The position numbers and the translations under genes were made by a program. From Fukatsuia anoeciicola (GTDB lineage Bacteria > Pseudomonadota > Gammaproteobacteria > Enterobacterales > Enterobacteriaceae), in NCBI RefSeq assembly GCF_964059965.1, contig NZ_OZ060923.1, positions 682,001 to 746,000 of the forward strand: a stretch of DNA of 64,000 bases. Direction: 5' to 3'. Positions 19,637-28,715 of the stretch are shown piece after piece. The notes under the pieces were generated by a model that had not been told where the DNA came from, ran no database searches, and saw only the letters and a program-made list of their open reading frames with translations. Positions within the stretch are counted from its first letter, which is position 1, and each line of letters opens with the position of its first letter.

Positions 19637-20719
19637 TTACCGTACCTTAAGCGTTGCTAAACCAATCAATACTAATATTAGCGAAACAATCCAAAAACGC
19701 ACGATTACCCGAGGTTCTGGCCAACCTTTAAGTTCATAATGGTGATGAATTGGCGCCATATGAAAAATACGTCGCCTACGTAATTTAAAAGATCCAACTT
19801 GTAAAATAACTGATAAAGCCTCAATTACAAATATTCCCCCCATAATAACTAGTAAAAATTCTTGCCGTAGTAGTACCGAAATAGTACCTAACGCACCACC
19901 CAATGCTAATGAACCAACATCACCCATAAATACTTGAGCAGGATAAGTATTAAACCACAAGAAGCCTAAGCCCGAACCAACAATAGAGGTGCAAACAATT
20001 ACTAATTCGCTAGCATGACGTAAATAAGGAATATGCAAATAATGGGCAAAATTTATATTACCTGTTGCCCAGGACACTAGAGCAAAACTAGCAGCAACAA
20101 ATATTGTTGGCGTAATTGCTAAACCATCAAGGCCATCCGTAAGATTAACTGCATTACTAGTACCAACAATAACAAAATAAGCTAGTAGAATGTATAAAAA
20201 ACCTAATTGTGGCATAATATCTTTAAAGAATGGCACGACCAGTTGAGTTGCTACTGTATCTTTACCAATGCTATACATAGCAAAGGCAGCTATTAATGCA
20301 ATAACTGATTGCCAAAAATATTTCCAACAAGCAATTAAACCATTAGGTTTTTTGCTTACTATTTTACGATAGTCATCAATAAATCCAATAATGCCATAAA
20401 AAAATAAAATAAATAGTACGCACCAAACATAAGGATTTATAGGACAAGTCCATATCAATACTGAAATAATAATTGATAGCAGAATCATTAATCCTCCCAT
20501 GGTAGGGGTACCACGTTTATTAAAATGCGATTTTGGTCCATCACTTCGAACAATCTGACTAATTTGTAGTTTTTGTAATAAAACAATTAGGTGTTGCCCT
20601 ATCCATAAAGAGAGGCATAAAGCAGTAAGTAAACTAACAATGGCACGAAATGTCAGATAAGAAAAGACATTAAAACCAGAATAAAATTTTACTAAATATT
20701 CAGCTAGCCAAACTAACAC
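19637..20719 (-). CDS. mraY: Phospho-MurNAc-pentapeptide transferase MraY
   Basis: Integral membrane enzyme that makes lipid I on undecaprenyl phosphate. I place the start at GTG 20719: it follows an AGGAGA Shine-Dalgarno sequence and yields LVWLAEYLVKF, the E. coli N-terminus, giving exactly 360 residues as in E. coli. An upstream in-frame ATG at 20746 would add nine unlikely residues. Conserved sites are RSDGPKSHFNKRGTPTMGG near 55-73, the acidic DDYRK loop near 115-119, and NLTDGLDGLA near 190-199. The gene overlaps the murF 3' end by 20 bases. Confidence 0.97.
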   Translation of the reverse strand: MLVWLAEYLVKFYSGFNVFSYLTFRAIVSLLTALCLSLWIGQHLIVLLQKLQISQIVRSDGPKSHFNKRGTPTMGGLMILLSIIISVLIWTCPINPYVWCVLFILFFYGIIGFIDDYRKIVSKKPNGLIACWKYFWQSVIALIAAFAMYSIGKDTVATQLVVPFFKDIMPQLGFLYILLAYFVIVGTSNAVNLTDGLDGLAITPTIFVAASFALVSWATGNINFAHYLHIPYLRHASELVIVCTSIVGSGLGFLWFNTYPAQVFMGDVGSLALGGALGTISVLLRQEFLLVIMGGIFVIEALSVILQVGSFKLRRRRIFHMAPIHHHYELKGWPEPRVIVRFWIVSLILVLIGLATLKVR

Positions 20720-22127
20720 AATATTTCTCCTGAAGCGTATGTACAATCTTTTCCATTGCAGTACTACGTGAACCTTTGATTAATATAGTGATAATCGGGT
20801 GTTCAAGTAATAACATGACTAAATGCATTATTAATTCATGTTGATTCTGAAAATGTTCACCATTGCCACTAGCAAGGCTAAGTTTCTGACTAAATTCCCC
20901 GATACTTAAAACTTTATCTACTCCTAATTTTTGAATAATTTTACCAACCTGATAGTGATAATCTGCTGTTTTTTTTCCTAATTCTTTCATATCACCAACA
21001 ACCATAACTCGATAACCTGGCATATCAGCAAGCACCCTTGCTGCTATAATCATAGAACTTACATTAGCATTATAACTATCATCTAGTAATAATTTCCCCG
21101 CTGCAAGATAGATAGGAAATAATCGTCCAGTTATTGCTTGAAATTGCGCGAGCCCTTGACGAATTGCTAATAAATCAGCTCCTACTGACATAGCTAGAGC
21201 CGCTGCTGCTAATGCATTAGTAATGTTATGTTGGCCAAGTAATGATAACGTAATCTCTGTGACACCCTGCGGTGAATGTAGAATAAAATGCGTTATCTGA
21301 GATTGAGTATGGATATCAGTAGTAAAAAAATCAACATCCTCCTTTGTATTTAGTGCAAAACGCCAAACACGCTGTTGATACGATAAATATCGTTGCCAAT
21401 GTAACCAATCATGACTATCTGCATTAATAATTGCAGTGCCTTTTGGTGGTAATTTAGTAAAAATTTCTCCTTTAGCTTGAGCAATAGCTGATAAAGAACC
21501 AAATCCTTCTAAATGAGCAATGGCTAAATTATTTACTAATACACTTTCAGGTTGGCTTAAAGCGGTAGCGTAAGCAATCTCGCCTAAATGATTAGCACCT
21601 AATTCAATAACGGCAAACTCATGTTCTGGCATCAAACGTAATAATGTTAGTGGCACACCGATATCATTGTTTTCATTGCCTATTGTATGCAGTATAGCGT
21701 TATCTTTTTTTATATTAATTTGGTGCTGACACAAAATTGCTACAACCATTTCTTTAACTGATGTCTTGCCAGAGGAACCAGTTATAGCTATAACTCGAGT
21801 TGGTAATTTTTGGCGCACCCAAGCAGCAAGTTGTCCTAGTGCTATACGGGTATCTGCCACAATTAATTGTGGGATCTTGAATAATAAAAGGTGATTATCT
21901 AATGGTCTACTAACTAATAAGACTATGGCACCAGCAGTAACAGCACTCATTGCGAAATTATGCCCATCAAAACGCTTACCTTTTAAAGCAACGAACAGAC
22001 AACCTGTCGTGGCTTGATGGTTATCAATGACAACTTGTGTGATTTCAATTTTTTTATTAGTTAGTTGTGCGCCAATAAGTTTAGCATCAAGCACTTGTAC
22101 TAATTTTTGTAAAGAAATTTTGATCAT
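20700..22127 (-). CDS. murF: UDP-MurNAc-tripeptide-D-Ala-D-Ala ligase
   Basis: Adds D-Ala-D-Ala to the UDP-MurNAc-tripeptide, completing the soluble precursor. It has 475 residues (452 in E. coli). The ATP loop ITGSSGKTSVKEM is near 115-127, with LGANHLGEI near 175 and the DDSYNANVSSM motif near 345-355. It overlaps murE by four bases (ATGA) and mraY by 20, so the three genes are tightly coupled. Confidence 0.97.
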   Translation of the reverse strand: MIKISLQKLVQVLDAKLIGAQLTNKKIEITQVVIDNHQATTGCLFVALKGKRFDGHNFAMSAVTAGAIVLLVSRPLDNHLLLFKIPQLIVADTRIALGQLAAWVRQKLPTRVIAITGSSGKTSVKEMVVAILCQHQINIKKDNAILHTIGNENNDIGVPLTLLRLMPEHEFAVIELGANHLGEIAYATALSQPESVLVNNLAIAHLEGFGSLSAIAQAKGEIFTKLPPKGTAIINADSHDWLHWQRYLSYQQRVWRFALNTKEDVDFFTTDIHTQSQITHFILHSPQGVTEITLSLLGQHNITNALAAAALAMSVGADLLAIRQGLAQFQAITGRLFPIYLAAGKLLLDDSYNANVSSMIIAARVLADMPGYRVMVVGDMKELGKKTADYHYQVGKIIQKLGVDKVLSIGEFSQKLSLASGNGEHFQNQHELIMHLVMLLLEHPIITILIKGSRSTAMEKIVHTLQEKYCVSLAS

Positions 22128-23641
22128 ATATTAATTTCTAATAGCCGAGCAATAGTTAGACGATCAGAATATTTAAATTGATGGTTGCCCACTAATTGAT
22201 AATCCTCATGTCCTTTGCCTGCAATTAAAATTACATCTTGTTCTTTTGCTTGCATAATAGTTTTAGTTAATGCTTCTGTTCGATCATGAATTACTAGTGC
22301 ATGGTTAACATTAAATAACCCATTACGAATATCTGCTATAATTGTATGTGCTTCTTCGTTGCGTGGATTATCATCTGTCAACACGATATAATCAGCTAAT
22401 TGTTCTGTAATATTTCCCATTAGCGGGCGTTTACTTTTATCTCTACCCCCGCCGCAACCAAAAATACACCAGAGTTTTCCTTGACAATGTAACCGTGCAG
22501 CTATAAGTGCTTTTTTTAATGCATCAGGAGTATGTGCGTAATCTACTATTACCTTTGGTTTGCCTAATGTATTAAATACTTCCATACGTCCACAAATTGG
22601 TTTTAATTGTGATACTGTAGCAATTAGTTGCGTTAACGGATAATCAAGTGCTAATAGTGTCGCCAAAGCAATCAATAGATTGCAAACATTAAATTTACCT
22701 AGCAGGCGGCTTTGCAAATAACCTGTTCCCCAACTTGAATCAAAATTAATAACTACTCCTTTAGCTTGATAATTAATACTTTGAGTTGCTAGCCAACGTT
22801 TTCTACCGCTGATAAAGTTTTTGTTTTGCATTGTTACCGCTACTGCATCAGGTAGCTTATTTAGCCAACGATAACCGACCTTATCATCAGCATTAATTAT
22901 TTGTTGTTTAACATTATGAGTAGAAAAAAGTAACCATTTTGCTGCCTCATAACTAACCATATCACCATGATAATCTAGATGGTCGTGACTTAAATTAGCA
23001 AATACGGCAGCAGCAAAAGACAATGCTGCTACTCGATGTTGTATTAAGCCATGAGAAGAAACTTCTATCGCAGCAAAATTAGCCCCTTGCATCGATAAAT
23101 AATGTAGCATTTTTTGAATAGCAACCGCAGAATCAGTAGTATTTTTTGTTTGTGTTAACTGTTGGTTTAGTAGTCCACTACCTATTGTACCTAATACGGC
23201 GCTAGTCTTTCCTAAAGCATAACTCCACTGTGCTAATAATTGTGTAATTGTCGTTTTTCCATTAGTTCCAGTAACGGCAACTAATTCTAATGTTGTATCT
23301 GATTGTGGATAAAAAAATCCAGCTAACTGAGATAAATATCGTGTGAGATCATAAATATAGATTATAGGAACACCTTGTATTTCAGTTATTAAAGGATTAA
23401 TATTAGCTTCTTTATTTTTTATGTGTGCTTCTATCCCTTTTGCCTCAGCAATAATAGCAGTAGCACCTCGAGCAATAGCTTGTGGAATATAATAACGTGC
23501 GTCTATTTTTTGACCAACAATAGCAATAAAAACATCTCCTGTAGTAGTATTACGGCTATCTAATGTCATTTCTCGTAATGGAAATGTAGGAGCATCAAGT
23601 CTCCAGGGAGCAAATAAGTTGCGTAAATTACGATTTGCCAC
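22124..23641 (-). CDS. murE: UDP-MurNAc-tripeptide synthetase (meso-DAP adding)
   Basis: Adds meso-diaminopimelate to UDP-MurNAc-L-Ala-D-Glu. It has 505 residues (495 in E. coli). The ATP loop VTGTNGKTTITQL is near 120, the SSHGLIQHR segment near 197, and the DAP-specific recognition motif DDNPRNEE near 420-427, which separates DAP enzymes from lysine ones. This agrees with dapA being kept elsewhere in the window. Its 5' end overlaps the ftsI 3' end by 14 bases. Confidence 0.98.
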   Translation of the reverse strand: MANRNLRNLFAPWRLDAPTFPLREMTLDSRNTTTGDVFIAIVGQKIDARYYIPQAIARGATAIIAEAKGIEAHIKNKEANINPLITEIQGVPIIYIYDLTRYLSQLAGFFYPQSDTTLELVAVTGTNGKTTITQLLAQWSYALGKTSAVLGTIGSGLLNQQLTQTKNTTDSAVAIQKMLHYLSMQGANFAAIEVSSHGLIQHRVAALSFAAAVFANLSHDHLDYHGDMVSYEAAKWLLFSTHNVKQQIINADDKVGYRWLNKLPDAVAVTMQNKNFISGRKRWLATQSINYQAKGVVINFDSSWGTGYLQSRLLGKFNVCNLLIALATLLALDYPLTQLIATVSQLKPICGRMEVFNTLGKPKVIVDYAHTPDALKKALIAARLHCQGKLWCIFGCGGGRDKSKRPLMGNITEQLADYIVLTDDNPRNEEAHTIIADIRNGLFNVNHALVIHDRTEALTKTIMQAKEQDVILIAGKGHEDYQLVGNHQFKYSDRLTIARLLEINI

Positions 23642-25394
23642 CTGAAACCTCTTTTTTATTAAAAACTAGTTTATTTTGATTATTTATTGGTAATGCATCT
23701 GGTTCAATATTCATTGTACGTAATACTCCACCCATAATAACACCAAATACCGGAGCAGAAACCGTGCCTCCATAGTATTTACCTGCCTGTGGATCATTAA
23801 TTACTATAATTAAAGCAAACTGGGGATTGCTTGCTGGAGCTACACCTACAGCATAAGCAATATATTTTTTAATATATTTACCGTCAGGGCCAACTTTTTT
23901 AGCTGTACCTGTTTTAAGCGCAAGACGATAACCCTTAATTGCAGCTTTAACACCACCACCACCAGGTAAAGCTACGCTTTCCATCATATTGATTACTGCA
24001 CGTACTAGTGGTTCTGGAAAGACGCGTTGGCCCATTACAAGTGAATCAACTTTAATAATTGATAGAGGGCGATAAATTCCTAAACTACCAATAGTTGCAT
24101 AAGCGCGCACTAACTGTAATGGGGTTACCATAAGACCATAACCAAAAGAAAAAGTAGTTCTATCTAGATCAGACCAATGCTGTCTACTTGGATACAAACC
24201 GCTTCTTTCACCAACTAATCCTAAGTTTGTAGCCTTACCAATACCAAAAAGAGAATAAGTTTCTACTAATGATGAAGGAGGCATAGCTAATGCTAGTCTA
24301 GAAACACCAACATTACTTGATTTTTGTAAAATACCGGTAACTGATAGTTCAGAATAACGCGTAACATCTTTAATTTCATGACCATTAATGTAGAATGGTA
24401 ATGTGTTTAATATACTGTCCTTTTTTATTAAACCACGCTGTAAAGCTGCCAGCACTACCATAGGTTTTACTGTTGAACCTGGTTCAAAAATATCGGTTAT
24501 TGCAAGATTACGCATTGCATCCTTGTTAGTACTTGTTAGTTTATTTGGATTGTAAGAAGGGCTATTTGCCATAGCTAATACTTCACCAGTATTAACATCA
24601 ATCAGGATAGCTGTACCGGATTCTGCTTTGTTAAAAGATACCGCTTTACTTAATTCTTGATATACTAATGTTTGTAAACGTTCATCGATACTAAGTATTA
24701 AATTATGAGCTGCCTTACTATTAATAGAAGAGACATCTTCTATAACTCTTCCGTAACGATCTTTACGTACAGTACGTTCTCCAGGTTGCCCCGTAAGCCA
24801 ATGATCAAAACTTTTTTCTATTCCTTCAATACCTTGGCTATCAATGTTAGTAACGCCAATAATATGCGCCATTACTTGACCAGCAGGATAATAACGACGT
24901 GATTCTTTTTGCAGATAGACACCAGGTAATTTTAACTTATTAATATAATTACTGATAGTAGGAGTAACCTGACGTGCTAGGTAAATAAAGCGTCCTTTAG
25001 GATTAAAGTTGATGCGTTTAGTTATCTGATCAAGTGAAATATCTAGGATATTAGATAGCGCTTGCCAACATGTATCTTGAGTAATTCCTCCATGCTCAAG
25101 TAATTCTTTTGGATCGATCCATATTGCGTCTACTGGTACACTTACAGCTAAGGGGCGCCCTGATCTATCGCTTATCATACCGCGGGTAGTAGGTATTATT
25201 TGTATTCGTAGTGAACGCATGTTACCTTCGTGTACTAATTGTTCTGGACTAATTACTTGCAAGTAAGCTGTACGTATCATTAACACTATCATTGCTAATA
25301 AAATGCAACCGCAAAGTAAAGTAAATCGCCAACTAATAAAATTAATTTGTTGTTCTTTATGTTTTAATTTATTTTTATGGCGTACTATTTTCAT
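23628..25394 (-). CDS. ftsI: Septal transpeptidase FtsI (PBP3)
   Basis: Class B penicillin-binding protein that cross-links septal peptidoglycan with FtsW. I place the start at 25394 (MKIVRHKNK), which has a CAGG upstream and gives 588 residues, the E. coli length; an ATG nine codons earlier (25421) is possible but unlikely. It has a short cytoplasmic tail, one membrane helix at about 22-42, a pedestal domain, and the transpeptidase motifs STVK near 307, SSN near 359 and KTGT near 494, with the conserved VALPGGGGVKAAIKGYR run just before the last. Confidence 0.97.
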   Translation of the reverse strand: MKIVRHKNKLKHKEQQINFISWRFTLLCGCILLAMIVLMIRTAYLQVISPEQLVHEGNMRSLRIQIIPTTRGMISDRSGRPLAVSVPVDAIWIDPKELLEHGGITQDTCWQALSNILDISLDQITKRINFNPKGRFIYLARQVTPTISNYINKLKLPGVYLQKESRRYYPAGQVMAHIIGVTNIDSQGIEGIEKSFDHWLTGQPGERTVRKDRYGRVIEDVSSINSKAAHNLILSIDERLQTLVYQELSKAVSFNKAESGTAILIDVNTGEVLAMANSPSYNPNKLTSTNKDAMRNLAITDIFEPGSTVKPMVVLAALQRGLIKKDSILNTLPFYINGHEIKDVTRYSELSVTGILQKSSNVGVSRLALAMPPSSLVETYSLFGIGKATNLGLVGERSGLYPSRQHWSDLDRTTFSFGYGLMVTPLQLVRAYATIGSLGIYRPLSIIKVDSLVMGQRVFPEPLVRAVINMMESVALPGGGGVKAAIKGYRLALKTGTAKKVGPDGKYIKKYIAYAVGVAPASNPQFALIIVINDPQAGKYYGGTVSAPVFGVIMGGVLRTMNIEPDALPINNQNKLVFNKKEVSGGKS

Positions 25395-25432
25395 TTTATA
25401 TAACCTGTTTAAAACTAACATTAAGATTAATA

Positions 25433-25759
25433 TTAAAAATATTTTTTTATTATAATGTTTTCTTGTAATGGATTAACTGGTTGCATTTTTAATTTTTCGC
25501 TAGCAATACGTTCAATACGGTTATGAGTACTTAATGCATTTTCTTCTAGAATAAGATTGCGCCATTCAATATCTAGAGCTTCTTTTTCAAGAAGAAGACG
25601 CTCACGTTCTGCTGTTAATAAACGAGTTCGATAAGTTGTTATAACTACAAGCATGGCTGATATCAATACCATAACTAATAATATTAATGGAATTTTAGCA
25701 TTATAGATAAAATCTGTTGTTATTACTTTAATTAAACTTGGTTGTTCATGGCTTGTCAT
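25433..25759 (-). CDS. ftsL: Cell division protein FtsL
   Basis: Small bitopic divisome protein that pairs with FtsB and binds FtsQ. It has 108 residues (121 in E. coli): a cytoplasmic tail shortened by about 13, a membrane helix at about 22-43, then a coiled coil with the strongly conserved LDIEWRNLILEENALS segment near 67-82. It lies between rsmH and ftsI, 45 and 38 bp from each. Confidence 0.95.
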   Translation of the reverse strand: MTSHEQPSLIKVITTDFIYNAKIPLILLVMVLISAMLVVITTYRTRLLTAERERLLLEKEALDIEWRNLILEENALSTHNRIERIASEKLKMQPVNPLQENIIIKKYF

Positions 25760-25804
25760 GTATCATCCTTTATCTTCGTATGCTTCGTTATAATTTCATA
25801 AAAT

Positions 25805-26752
25805 TTAGTACAGTTTTTCTGCAAAACGAAGTACTGAACTACGTGCTCTTGGGTTTATTTTTACCTCTTTTTTTGAAGGCATTATTTTTTTAAATGATTT
25901 CAAATCACGCCTGTATAATTTATGTAACTGTATTTCAGTTAATGGCAAACCAGAAGGAATTTGTTGTCCACGACTATGTTGACGAATAAAATTTTTTACA
26001 ATACGATCTTCTAATGAATGAAAACTAATTACTGATAATCGTCCTTGTGGTGCTAAAATTTCAAGTGTTGCTTCTAATGCCTTAGTAATTTCTTCCAACT
26101 CCTTATTAAGGTAGATACGAATAGCCTGAAAACTAAGTGTAGCTGGGTGCTTATGTTTTTTATACCAAGGAATGGTATTAGTAATTAGGTGAGCTAGTTC
26201 AAAAGTTTTTGTTATTGGTTGTTGTCGGTTACATTTAACAATAGCGTGAGCTAATTGTTTTGCAAAACGTTCTTCACCAAAGGTTTTTAGTACCCAGGTA
26301 ATTTCATTTATTTCTGCTTTTAACAGCCATTGTGCTGCAGATATGCCACGAGAAGGATCCATGCGCATATCAAGTGGACCATTGCGCATAAAAGAAAAAC
26401 CGCGTTGTGGATTATCAAGTTGAGGGGATGACACGCCAAGATCAAATAATATACCATCAATATGTCCAATAAGATTTCGTTGACGCATATATTGTACTAA
26501 ATTAGAAAAAGAGCCATGGATAATAGTAAAACGAGAATCAATGATAGATTTTGCGGTTGCTATTGCTTGTGAGTCACAATCGATAGCAATTAGATGTCCT
26601 TCACGACTAAGTTGTGAGAGAATTTTGCGAGCATGACCTCCACAACCAAAAGTAGCATCGATGTAAATACCATTATCGCGAATATTAAGGGTATCTACTG
26701 CTTCATTTAACAATACGCTTATATGTTCGTAATTAGTTGCTATTTTATTCAT
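25805..26752 (-). CDS. rsmH: 16S rRNA m4C1402 methyltransferase RsmH
   Basis: Methylates N4 of C1402 in 16S rRNA near the decoding centre. It has 315 residues (313 in E. coli). The AdoMet-binding motif DATFGCGGHARKIL is near 33-46, the DLGVSSPQLDN motif near 105-115, and SFHSLEDRIVK near 250-260. It is now the first gene of the dcw cluster, because mraZ, which comes first in most bacteria, is missing. Confidence 0.97.
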   Translation of the reverse strand: MNKIATNYEHISVLLNEAVDTLNIRDNGIYIDATFGCGGHARKILSQLSREGHLIAIDCDSQAIATAKSIIDSRFTIIHGSFSNLVQYMRQRNLIGHIDGILFDLGVSSPQLDNPQRGFSFMRNGPLDMRMDPSRGISAAQWLLKAEINEITWVLKTFGEERFAKQLAHAIVKCNRQQPITKTFELAHLITNTIPWYKKHKHPATLSFQAIRIYLNKELEEITKALEATLEILAPQGRLSVISFHSLEDRIVKNFIRQHSRGQQIPSGLPLTEIQLHKLYRRDLKSFKKIMPSKKEVKINPRARSSVLRFAEKLY

Positions 26753-27295
26753 TTATTATAATCTTACATTGTTTTACTGTTTATTTGCTCTAACTACAAA
26801 AAAAATGCTATATTAAGTAAACTCTAATATTTGGTAGTACTATGAAATTACCCTTATATTTTTAAAACTTATTATTATTAGATCATAGAGCATAGTTAAG
26901 CTATCTTTTTACTACTCAAATGATAAATAAATACTTAAAAATTTTAATAGAATTTTAAAATTCTATTAAAATAAGGTTAATTAGTTAGCTATATATCTTG
27001 TAACATAACTTATAAAAAGTATTCCTATTAGGAAATAAGAATTAATATTCCAATAAAATAAATTTTTTAACATTAGTTTTTATATTATAGCTAATTAATT
27101 AGTATTTAATAATTTTATTATATTTTATAAAAATATTTTATTAGAATATTAATTATTATATTTTTCTTTATTTTACGTCATTAATAAATGTTAACCTAAA
27201 ATAGAATAAAGTTAAATAATGACATGTTTAGGTAAATATTTGAGACTTAATTAAAATAATAAATTTATTTTATTTTTAAAATTTGGCGTAAAATA
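26753..27295. other. Divergent gap between rsmH and ftsN; mraZ lost
   Basis: The gap must hold the promoter of the minus-strand dcw cluster and that of the plus-strand ftsN genes. I searched the minus strand for MraZ and found no convincing relic, and no GTGGG-type MraZ operator repeats. The notable feature is a 32-bp perfect palindrome at 26941-26972. Confidence 0.6.
26941..26972. repeat. 32-bp perfect palindrome
   Basis: The sequence equals its own reverse complement over 32 bases with no loop, and the symmetry breaks on the next base on each side. It lies 190 bp before rsmH and 324 bp before ftsN, in the shared upstream region. It may be a cruciform or a dimeric protein site; no known operator consensus is recognised. 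Confidence 0.85.
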
Positions 27296-27937
27296 GTGGC
27301 ACAAAAAGATTATGTAAGTCGAGAACATTTAATAATATCTCGGAGTAAAACTAGGCGCTTAAAAAAAGTTAATAATTATAGTATGGCTATAATTACACTA
27401 GTTTTAGTTGTCGTGCTATTGATAAAAGTTATTACAGAATTTTATTTTATTAGCAATAATAAAGTAGATAAACTGCGATTATTGCCAAATCATAATATTC
27501 ATACTATTACCAAACTACCTCCATTACCAGAAGAGCGTTGGCACTATATTAAAGAATTAGAAAATCGCCAAATTGAGATTGCAAAACCTACAGAATTTTC
27601 TTCAAATAGTAAAACACATTTACTATCATCATTAAACTATAACTACTCTTATCAAATAATGGAGCCACTATTAGTTACAACACCAAAACTTAAACTAGGA
27701 AAAGAAAAAGTACAGAACTGGGTACTACAATGTGGGTCTTTCCGCATAATAGATCAGGCTAAATTAATTCAGGCTAAATTAGCTTTTGATGGCATTGAAA
27801 GCCAACTTACTTCTAGTAATGGCTGGTATCGTGTTTTGCTTGGTCCTTACAGCAACTATACTAGTATAAATAAGATATTTAAACACCTCAAAGATAATAA
27901 AGTATTAAATTGTATTACCCTCTCTATTAGGGGTTGA
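27296..27937 (+). CDS. ftsN: Cell division protein FtsN (shortened)
   Basis: Bitopic protein that triggers septal synthesis through FtsA and FtsWI. The start is GTG (27296), giving MAQKDYVSR like E. coli, where FtsN also begins this way. It has 213 residues against 319. Kept are the cytoplasmic FtsA-binding tail, a membrane helix at about 29-52, the periplasmic essential segment ERWHYIKELENRQ at 80-92, and a SPOR peptidoglycan-binding domain at about 141-212. What is missing is most of the Gln-rich linker between the last two. ftsN precedes hslVU, as in E. coli. Confidence 0.94.
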   Translation: MAQKDYVSREHLIISRSKTRRLKKVNNYSMAIITLVLVVVLLIKVITEFYFISNNKVDKLRLLPNHNIHTITKLPPLPEERWHYIKELENRQIEIAKPTEFSSNSKTHLLSSLNYNYSYQIMEPLLVTTPKLKLGKEKVQNWVLQCGSFRIIDQAKLIQAKLAFDGIESQLTSSNGWYRVLLGPYSNYTSINKIFKHLKDNKVLNCITLSIRG

Positions 27938-28075
27938 AAAATATGATTTCTCCCCCATCCATAGTTTAAAAATAATTTTTAAATATACTGTGTTATTGTT
28001 AAGAAAGCATTATGTCAGAAACAACGTTTTTTAGTATAACACGAGGCTTATTCAGTCTACAACAAGGGGTTGTTC

Positions 28076-28711
28076 GTGACAACAATTGTGAGTGTACGTC
28101 TTAATGGAAGGGTAGTAATTGGTGGTGATGGTCAAGTAACTTTAGGCAATACAGTAATGAAAAGCAATGCTCGTAAAGTACGTCGTCTTTACCATAATCA
28201 GGTGCTTGCAGGATTTGCTGGTGGTACTGCTGATGCTTTTACTTTATTCGAGTTATTTGAAAGTAAACTAGAAACGCATCAAGGAAATTTAGATAAAGCT
28301 GCTGTTGAATTAGCAAAGGAATGGCGTACTGATCGCTCACTACGTCGTTTTGAGGCTTTATTAGCAGTAGCAAATAAAAAATCATCCCTGATTATTACAG
28401 GTACTGGAGATGTCGTACGGCCTACAAAAGATTTAATTGCCATTGGTTCTGGTGGTCCTTATGCTCAGTCTTCAGCAATGGCGTTGCTTGAAAATTCTCA
28501 GTTAAATGCTAGAGAAATTGTAGAAAAATCGCTAAGTATTGCGGGGATGATTTGTATTTACACAAACCTTAACCAAACTCTTGAAGAGTTAATTTGTGAA
28601 GACACTGAGAAAGAGACACCATTAATAGATAATAGTAAGATTAAAACTAAAGTGCGTGCTCATACCCGTAGTGCAAAAATTAAGAATTTACCTTTAAAGA
28701 GCAAGGAATAG
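28076..28711 (+). CDS. hslV: ATP-dependent protease subunit HslV with C-terminal extension
   Basis: Peptidase of the HslUV (ClpYQ) protease, a proteasome-like double hexamer. The start is GTG 28076: AAGGGG lies just upstream and it yields MTTIVSV, so removal of Met exposes the catalytic Thr; a TTG two codons earlier would bury it. The core matches E. coli HslV through IEEL-type helix TLEELI, including GDGQVTLGN and IGSGGPYA. The protein then runs on for about 35 basic, low-complexity residues (211 in all against 176), ending five bases before hslU. The extension looks like read-through past a lost stop codon. Confidence 0.95.
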   Translation: MTTIVSVRLNGRVVIGGDGQVTLGNTVMKSNARKVRRLYHNQVLAGFAGGTADAFTLFELFESKLETHQGNLDKAAVELAKEWRTDRSLRRFEALLAVANKKSSLIITGTGDVVRPTKDLIAIGSGGPYAQSSAMALLENSQLNAREIVEKSLSIAGMICIYTNLNQTLEELICEDTEKETPLIDNSKIKTKVRAHTRSAKIKNLPLKSKE

Positions 28712-28715
28712 GAAT

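Noticed and set aside
26753..27295. Relic of mraZ upstream of rsmH
   Set aside because: Minus-strand translations gave at most a few residues like the MraZ end; no core motif was found.
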